This document shows positions 12,909-17,802 of a stretch of 17,802 nucleotides of DNA, piece by piece. A program made the position numbers and the translations under genes. Position 1 is the stretch's first letter. The number at the start of each line of letters is the position of its first letter. The notes beneath the pieces were generated by a model. That model was not told where the DNA came from, made no database searches, and saw only the letters and a list, made by a program, of their open reading frames with translations. Source of the DNA: an uncultured Phascolarctobacterium sp. (GTDB lineage: Bacteria; Bacillota; Negativicutes; Acidaminococcales; Acidaminococcaceae); NCBI GenBank assembly GCA_949287345.1, contig CASEGD010000002.1:1-17802 (forward strand). The letters are read 5' to 3'.

Positions 12909-13805
12909 ATGGATATGGGTTCGCTTCTGCACCAGTTTTTGCAGCAGCTGATTAACGGTATCTCGCTGGGCAGTATTTACGCGCTGATTGCCCTTGGCTA
13001 TACCATGATTTACGGCATCCTGAAGCTGATTAACTTTGCCCACGGCGATATTTACATGCTGGGCGCGTATTTCGGCTTTGTGGCTACCACGATGCTGGGC
13101 TTTTCGTTTGTGCCGGCGATTATTTTTGCCATGGTTGGCGCGGCCATTGCCGGTATCATTATTGAACGTATTGCTTACCGACCGATGCGCAACGCACCGC
13201 GTATTGCCATTTTAATTACCGCTATCGGCGTTTCGTTTTTGCTTGAATACGGCATGATGCTGATTGCCACTCCGCAGCCGCGCACTTTCCCGGCTGTATT
13301 TGCTGCCGATGTTTATCATTTCGGCCCGCTGGTAGTTAACAGCCAGCAGATTGTTATCCTTGTAAGTGCAATTATCTTAATGGCTATTTTAACTTACATC
13401 GTGCAGTACACCAAAATCGGCAAAGCCATGCGCGCCGTATCCTTCGATACCGACGCTGCCCGTTTGATGGGCATTAACATCGACCGCGTCATTTCCGCAA
13501 CCTTCGCGCTGGGCTCTGCCCTTGCAGCGGCAGGTGGCGTGCTGGTCGGCATTTACTACAACTCCATCGACCCCTTAATGGGCATGGTGCCGGGCATTAA
13601 GGCCTTCGTTGCCGCAGTTTTGGGCGGCATCGGCATTATCCCGGGCGCAATGGTCGGCGGCATTATCCTCGGCGTTGTAGAGGCCATGGTCAGCGGCTTT
13701 ATTTCTTCCACGTTCCGCGACGCGGCGGCCTTCGGCATTTTGATTATCATTCTTCTGTACAAGCCTGCCGGCATTTTCGGCAAGAATGTACGCGAGAAAG
13801 TGTAG
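12909..13805 (+). CDS. livH: Branched-chain amino acid ABC transporter permease LivH
   Basis: A 298-residue integral inner-membrane permease. The N-terminal LINGISLGSIYALIALGYTM and the block YGILKLINFAHGDIYMLGAY are family signatures, and the cytoplasmic loop TKIGKAMRAVSFDTDAARLM is the contact to the ATPase subunits. A GGAGG site at 12897-12901 precedes the ATG at 12909. An in-frame ATG at 12894 overlaps that site and is rejected as the start. LivH pairs with LivM to form the membrane channel for amino acids delivered by the two LivK lipoproteins. LivM follows with almost no gap. Confidence 0.95.
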   Translation: MDMGSLLHQFLQQLINGISLGSIYALIALGYTMIYGILKLINFAHGDIYMLGAYFGFVATTMLGFSFVPAIIFAMVGAAIAGIIIERIAYRPMRNAPRIAILITAIGVSFLLEYGMMLIATPQPRTFPAVFAADVYHFGPLVVNSQQIVILVSAIILMAILTYIVQYTKIGKAMRAVSFDTDAARLMGINIDRVISATFALGSALAAAGGVLVGIYYNSIDPLMGMVPGIKAFVAAVLGGIGIIPGAMVGGIILGVVEAMVSGFISSTFRDAAAFGILIIILLYKPAGIFGKNVREKV

Positions 13806-13814
13806 GTGGCAGCT

Positions 13815-14774
13815 ATGAATATTCTCCGCAAATCAGATTTAAAAAGAATAGTAGCCTGCGCCATTTTGTTCGCCGCAGTGCAGGGCCTGTTGTTTGCTGA
13901 AATCATCGGCCCGTTCTGGGAACTGAATATCGTTCTTATCTGCATCAACATTATTCTGGCGGTAAGTCTTAACCTTATCAACGGCTACACCGGCCAGTTC
14001 TCCATCGGCCATGCCGGATTTTTGGCTGTCGGCGCTTACACCGGCGCTATTATGACGGTTAAGCTGGGCTTCCCGTTTGAGGTTGCGCTTGTTGTCGGCA
14101 CTGTTGCCGCTGGTTTTTTGGGCTTTTTAATCGGTCTGCCGACTTTAAGGCTTAACGGCGACTATCTTGCTATCGCAACGCTGGGCCTTGGCGAAATTAT
14201 CCGTATCTGCATCCTGAACATCGACTATGTGGGCGGCGCTTCCGGTTTGATGGGCATTCCCCGTTTTACCACCTTCGCATGGGTGTTCTGGATTATGATT
14301 TTCGTAATCTTCTTTATCAAAAACTTTAAAAATTCGTCCTATGGGCGCTGCTGCCTTGCTATCCGCGAGAACGAAATTGCAGCGGATACCATGGGCATCG
14401 ACACTACCAAATACAAGGTAATGGCGTTTACGCTGGGCGCTGCCTTTGCGGGCACGGCGGGCGTATTGTTCTCGCATTATTTCTATATCGCGCATCCGGC
14501 GTCCTTTACCTTTATGCGTTCTTTCGATATTTTAACGATGGTTGTTCTGGGCGGCCTCGGTTCCATGACCGGTTCTATCACCGGCGCGGTGCTGCTGACC
14601 TTTATCTCCGCTTACCTTGCGGAATATCCGGAATGGCGCATGATTATTTATTCCGCTACGATGATTGTCCTGATGCTGCACCGTCCGCAGGGGCTGTTTG
14701 GCAATAAGGAATTGAGCATGAAGATGTTTGGATTGGGAGGTGGCAAAGATGGAAGAACTGCTGAAAGTAAATGA
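13815..14774 (+). CDS. livM: Branched-chain amino acid ABC transporter permease LivM
   Basis: A 319-residue integral membrane permease. Family blocks are LNLINGYTGQFSIGHAGFLA, VGAYTGA, LPTLRLNGDYLAIATLGLGE, and the coupling loop SSYGRCCLAIRENEIAADTM. The C-terminal HRPQGLFG is typical. AGGTGG (13804-13809) overlaps the livH stop and sits five bases before the ATG at 13815. A GTG at 13806 lies inside that site and is less likely. Together with LivH it forms the heterodimeric channel. Its 3' end overlaps livG by 26 bases, indicating translational coupling. Confidence 0.95.
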   Translation: MNILRKSDLKRIVACAILFAAVQGLLFAEIIGPFWELNIVLICINIILAVSLNLINGYTGQFSIGHAGFLAVGAYTGAIMTVKLGFPFEVALVVGTVAAGFLGFLIGLPTLRLNGDYLAIATLGLGEIIRICILNIDYVGGASGLMGIPRFTTFAWVFWIMIFVIFFIKNFKNSSYGRCCLAIRENEIAADTMGIDTTKYKVMAFTLGAAFAGTAGVLFSHYFYIAHPASFTFMRSFDILTMVVLGGLGSMTGSITGAVLLTFISAYLAEYPEWRMIIYSATMIVLMLHRPQGLFGNKELSMKMFGLGGGKDGRTAESK

Positions 14775-15519
14775 TATTTCCATGGTTTTCGGCGGTTTGC
14801 GTGCCGTCTCCAACTTCAGCATGACGATTAACAAGGGCGAGCTGATTGGCCTTATCGGCCCTAACGGCGCCGGTAAAACAACGGCGTTTAACATGATTAC
14901 CGGCGTTTATACGCCGACCGAAGGCGAGATTATTTTTAACGGCACCAAAACCAGCGGCAAAAAATCCTATCAGGTAACGCAGCTGGGCATGGCGCGTACC
15001 TTCCAGAATATCCGCCTGTTCTCTGAGCTTTCCGTTATCGACAACGTAAAGGTTGCCTACAACATGCACGTTAAATACGGTTTGGTTGAAGCAATCGGCC
15101 GCTTCGGGCGCTATTTTGACGAGGAAGACAAAATTACCGAAATGGCAATGGATTTGCTGAAAATCTTCCATCTGGAAGACAAGGCGGACGAGCTTGCCAA
15201 AAACCTGCCTTACGGCGAGCAGCGCCGTCTGGAAATCGCGCGTGCGCTGGCAACAGGGCCGAAGCTTTTGCTTTTGGACGAACCGGCGGCTGGCATGAAC
15301 CCGCAGGAAACGAAAGAACTGATGGAGCTTATCCGCTGGATACGCGAAAAATTTGATCTGGCAATCCTTTTGATTGAACATGATATGGGCCTTGTTATGG
15401 GCGTGTGCGAACGCATTTACGTTTTGGAATACGGACTGTGCATTGCAAACGGCACGCCGGACGAAATCAAGCATAACAAGCGCGTTATCGAAGCATATTT
15501 GGGCGAGGAGGTACTGTAA
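14749..15519 (+). CDS. livG: Branched-chain amino acid ABC transporter ATPase LivG
   Basis: A 256-residue cytoplasmic ATPase. Walker A GPNGAGKTT is at residues 37-45, the LivG-type signature YGEQRRLEIARAL at 155-167, Walker B LLLLDEP with Asp177-Glu178, and the switch histidine in IEHDMG at 211. It powers transport with LivF. The ATG at 14749 is chosen because GGGAGGTGG lies just upstream; a TTG at 14728 would be an unlikely longer start. It begins within livM and its stop overlaps the livF start in TAATG, so the genes are translationally coupled. Confidence 0.96.
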   Translation: MEELLKVNDISMVFGGLRAVSNFSMTINKGELIGLIGPNGAGKTTAFNMITGVYTPTEGEIIFNGTKTSGKKSYQVTQLGMARTFQNIRLFSELSVIDNVKVAYNMHVKYGLVEAIGRFGRYFDEEDKITEMAMDLLKIFHLEDKADELAKNLPYGEQRRLEIARALATGPKLLLLDEPAAGMNPQETKELMELIRWIREKFDLAILLIEHDMGLVMGVCERIYVLEYGLCIANGTPDEIKHNKRVIEAYLGEEVL

Positions 15520-16223
15520 TGTTAAAGGTCAGCAATCTTGATGTATACTATGGTGCCATCCACGCCATTAAGGATGTCAGCCTTGAAGTGCCGGACGGGG
15601 AAATCGTTACCCTTATCGGCTCCAACGGTGCGGGCAAAAGCACAACGCTGCATACCATTTCCGGTTTAATCAAGCCGAAAAACGGCAGCATTGTTTTTGA
15701 AGACACCGATATTACCGGCATGGCGGCGCATAAAATCGTCGGCATGGGGCTGTGCCAGGTGCCTGAAGGCCGCCACGTTTTTGCCAACATGACGGTTATG
15801 GAAAACCTTGAGCTGGGCGCTTACCTGCGCAGCGATAAGGCAGGCATTGCCGAAGATATGGATAAAATTTTCCAGAAATTCCCGCGCCTTCTGGAACGTA
15901 AAACGCAGGTTGCCGGTACGCTTTCCGGCGGCGAGCAGCAGATGCTTGCCATGGGGCGCGCGCTGATGAGCCGTCCGCGCCTGCTCCTTCTGGACGAACC
16001 TTCTATGGGCCTTGCCCCGTTGCTTGTTAAGGAAATTTTTAATATAATAAAAGAAATAAACGAAAGCGGGACAACCGTGCTGCTGGTAGAACAGAACGCC
16101 AACATGGCGCTGTCCATCGCCGATAAGGCGTACGTGCTTGAAACCGGGCGCATTGCGCTGGCAGGCACCGCGCAGGAACTGGCAAGCAGCGAAGCGGTCC
16201 GCAAAGCATATCTGGGCGGCTGA
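15519..16223 (+). CDS. livF: Branched-chain amino acid ABC transporter ATPase LivF
   Basis: A 234-residue ATPase, the usual LivF length. Walker A GSNGAGKST is at residues 34-42, the signature LSGGEQQMLAMGRAL begins near 135, and Walker B LLLLDEP has Asp159-Glu160. The usual switch histidine is replaced by Gln in VEQNANMALSIADKAYVLET, which is normal for LivF. It forms a heterodimer with LivG on the cytoplasmic side of LivHM. It overlaps livG by one base and is followed after 19 bases by a CBS-ACT gene. Confidence 0.96.
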   Translation: MLKVSNLDVYYGAIHAIKDVSLEVPDGEIVTLIGSNGAGKSTTLHTISGLIKPKNGSIVFEDTDITGMAAHKIVGMGLCQVPEGRHVFANMTVMENLELGAYLRSDKAGIAEDMDKIFQKFPRLLERKTQVAGTLSGGEQQMLAMGRALMSRPRLLLLDEPSMGLAPLLVKEIFNIIKEINESGTTVLLVEQNANMALSIADKAYVLETGRIALAGTAQELASSEAVRKAYLGG

Positions 16224-16242
16224 TGCCGGAGGAGGATTTGTT

Positions 16243-16902
16243 ATGTTAGTTAAAGAGTTTATGACCAAAGACGTTATTACCACGAACGAAGATAAAAACA
16301 TGCTGGAAGTAAGGGAGCTTATGCGCAACACCGATAAGCGCCGCCTGCCCGTTGTGGACGACATTAACCGTGTGCGCGGCATTATTACCGACGCCGACGT
16401 AAGCCGTACTTCCCCGACCGACGCTACGACGCTTTCCCGCTACGAAGCCAACTACCTTCTGGGCAAGCTGAAAGTACACGACGTTATGACCAAAAACGTC
16501 ATCACCGTACACGAGGACAGCGGCGTTGAGGACGCAGCCTATATGCTGTACAAAAATAAAATCAATGCTTTGCCGGTAGTTAACGACGAAAACAAACTGT
16601 GCGGCATTATCACCGACAGCGATATTTTCCGCGCGTTTGTTGATATTATGGGCCTGGCACGCACCAGCACCCGTATTACCATCGATGTTACCGATAAAGT
16701 GGGCGTGATCGCCGATATCGGCGCAATGTTCCGCGACAACGGCATCAACATCATCAGCATCGTGGCAAAACCGGAAACCGATGTGAAAACCGAGCTTACC
16801 ATCCGCGCGGAGCTGGGCGGCAAGGGTTTGGAAATCATCGAGCAGCTGCGTGAAGCAGGCTACTATGTAACCGATATTACCAACGTAAAAAGCAGAGGCT
16901 GA
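16243..16902 (+). CDS. CBS-CBS-ACT domain protein (AcuB-like)
   Basis: A 219-residue cytoplasmic protein. Two CBS domains are visible, at about residues 1-58 (VKEFMTKDVITTNEDKN to VRGIITDADV) and 76-135 (VHDVMTKNVITVHEDSG to LCGIITDSDIFRAF). They are followed by an ACT-like domain at about 143-215 (ITIDVTDKVGVIADIGAMFR, then NGINIISIV). CBS pairs bind adenine nucleotides and ACT domains often bind amino acids. The start follows GGAGGAGG at 16229-16236. It lies directly behind livF in the same operon, which suggests sensing of energy state or amino acid supply in connection with transport. The same architecture occurs in AcuB, but the biochemical role is not established. Confidence 0.87.
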   Translation: MLVKEFMTKDVITTNEDKNMLEVRELMRNTDKRRLPVVDDINRVRGIITDADVSRTSPTDATTLSRYEANYLLGKLKVHDVMTKNVITVHEDSGVEDAAYMLYKNKINALPVVNDENKLCGIITDSDIFRAFVDIMGLARTSTRITIDVTDKVGVIADIGAMFRDNGINIISIVAKPETDVKTELTIRAELGGKGLEIIEQLREAGYYVTDITNVKSRG

Positions 16903-16903
16903 G

Positions 16904-17104
16904 ATGGAACCGAAAAGCTTTAAGGTGGGCGACGTGGTAAAGATGAAAAAGCCCCACCCGTGCGGCAGTTACGAATGGGAGATTTTGCGCACGGGCATGG
17001 ACTTTGGCATTAAGTGCCGCGGCTGCGGGCATTTTGTAATGCTGGCGCGCCCAAAATTTGAAAAAGCCGTAAAAGCAATTGTTACGGCAGAAGCTGAAAA
17101 ATGA
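16904..17104 (+). CDS. DUF951 small protein, possible zinc-binding
   Basis: A 66-residue protein of the DUF951 family, recognised by the layout KVGDVVKMKKPHPCGSYEWE, then IKCRGCGHFVML and a conserved RPKFEK. Cys20, Cys38 and Cys41, with His18 or His43, could hold a zinc ion. The fold is probably a small beta-barrel, and no function is established for the family. It begins one base after the stop of the CBS-ACT gene, so it is co-transcribed and probably translationally coupled. A strong terminator follows, making it the last gene of the liv operon. Confidence 0.85.
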   Translation: MEPKSFKVGDVVKMKKPHPCGSYEWEILRTGMDFGIKCRGCGHFVMLARPKFEKAVKAIVTAEAEK

Positions 17105-17108
17105 CGAT

Positions 17109-17140
17109 AAAGGCGGTATGGCGGCATACCGTCTTTTTAT
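17109..17140 (+). terminator. Intrinsic terminator of the liv operon
   Basis: A 12-bp stem (17109-17120 with 17125-17136, one G-T pair) with core CGGTATG/CATACCG closes on GCGG and runs into TTTTTATTT. Confidence 0.92.
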
Positions 17141-17222
17141 TTCACAGTGAATTTACAAACGCCAAAGCAGGAAAATACCGCCATGCGCAGAAAAATAGTT
17201 AAGTATGGAAAAGAGGTAGTTT

Positions 17223-17802
17223 ATGGAAGCGCTGGAAAGACTTGCCGCGACAATAGAAAACGGGCATCAGCGTGTTATTTGAGGTAAGAGCGGCAAAACT
17301 TGGCTGGCAGCCGGGCGATGTGTGCTTCCCCGGCGGCAGGGCGGAATGCAGTGACGACAGCTTTGCGGCAACGGCACTGCGCGAAACCTGCGAGGAGCTG
17401 GGGCTTGACGCAGAAGACGTGCTGCTTACCGGCGGGCTGAACTACCTTGTGACGCACATGGGACCGATTATTCACCCCTATGTGGGCTGTATAAAAGATA
17501 TCGACAAAATCAATTTTAATAAAGACGAAGTGGACGAAATTTTTACCGTGCCGCTGGCGTTTTTGATTGATAATCCGCCGCGCGTGGCACATATGGAACT
17601 GGCCAACAAGGCGGGCGAAGATTTTCCGTTTGACCTGCTTCCGCGCCAGCCGCGCGAATGGCGCAAACGCAAAGGTTACAGCGTTTATTTTTACGAATAC
17701 GGCGGGCACGTCATCTGGGGTTTGACGGCGCGTATTCTGCACGGATTTTTAAACAGGTTTGCCGCACAGCTTAAAGCGGCGTTAGAGGGGGAAGCATCTT
17801 GC
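17223..17802 (+). pseudogene. NudL-like CoA pyrophosphatase (Nudix), broken by an out-of-frame deletion; 3' end outside window
   Basis: Translation from the ATG at 17223 (ribosome site AGAGGT near 17211) gives MEALERLAATIENGHQRVI and stops at 17280-17282. From 17272 another frame stays open to the window end. It encodes the rest of a Nudix protein: LFEVRAAKLGWQPGDVCFPG, then GRAECSDDSFAATALRETCE and ELGL. The extra residue in the Nudix box, with Asp for the first Glu, matches NudL. KDEVDEIFTVPLAFL and VIWGLTARILHGFL also fit that family, which cleaves coenzyme A and related nucleotides. Intact relatives carry roughly 25-30 further residues between the two parts, so a deletion not divisible by three is likely. 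A GTG at 17272 could start a shortened protein, but no ribosome site supports it. Confidence 0.75.

Noticed and set aside
14656..15474. Minus-strand open frame of 272 codons opposite livG
   Set aside because: The plus strand carries LivG with all ATPase motifs. The antisense product resembles no protein family and is a codon-bias shadow.
1..17802. CRISPR array, insertion sequence, prophage or tRNA gene
   Set aside because: No regularly spaced short repeats, transposase or phage genes, and no cloverleaf-like sequence were seen on reading both strands.

Overview
The window looks like chromosome from a diderm Firmicute (Negativicutes), most likely an Acidaminococcaceae or Phascolarctobacterium-like gut anaerobe. 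The main reason is a mixture of traits. It has strong Firmicutes-style Shine-Dalgarno sites, a Firmicutes-like rpsF-ssb-rpsR operon and a DUF951 gene. It also has a complete type V autotransporter with an outer-membrane beta-barrel ending in Phe, which requires an outer membrane. The genus is inference.

Layout. 1-300: the 3' end of a 5S rRNA, a perfect 18-bp terminator, and an intergenic element that recurs once (9310-9455). 375-2450: two efflux-type membrane transporters, an Fsr-like MFS protein and RarD, probably one operon behind a 16-bp palindrome. 2451-2852: a gene-free stretch with six DnaA-box-like 9-mers in two groups of three. 2853-4223: a diverged relative of tagaturonate epimerase (UxaE). 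4240-5390: the rpsF-ssb-rpsR operon with a near-consensus promoter, structured leader and strong terminator. 5407-6081 (minus): a sigma-70-family sigma factor. 6082-6352: a divergent intergenic region with an 8-G tract between candidate -35 and -10 boxes. 6353-9307: the autotransporter adhesin. 9599-9937: a small helix-turn-helix protein. 10182-17104: a branched-chain amino acid ABC locus, with two lipoprotein binding proteins (livK x2), livH, livM, livG and livF, then an AcuB-like CBS-ACT protein and a DUF951 protein. 17223-17802: a NudL-like Nudix gene broken by an out-of-frame deletion and cut by the window end.

How the parts work together. In the liv locus a consensus promoter and a structured leader drive livK1. 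Intrinsic terminators after livK1 and livK2 should make expression step down, giving excess binding protein over membrane and ATPase subunits. The CBS-ACT protein at the end of the operon is a plausible nucleotide or amino acid sensor linked to uptake. The sigma factor and the autotransporter are divergent and share a regulatory region. Its G-tract, inverted repeat and tandem repeats suggest a phase-variable, regulated surface protein. This is the most interesting system in the window. Next come the two-copy intergenic element, in which one hairpin keeps its stem and 13-nt loop while the sequence changes, and the DnaA-box cluster.

Limits: all family calls come from reading the sequence and from memory of the families; no search or folding program was run.
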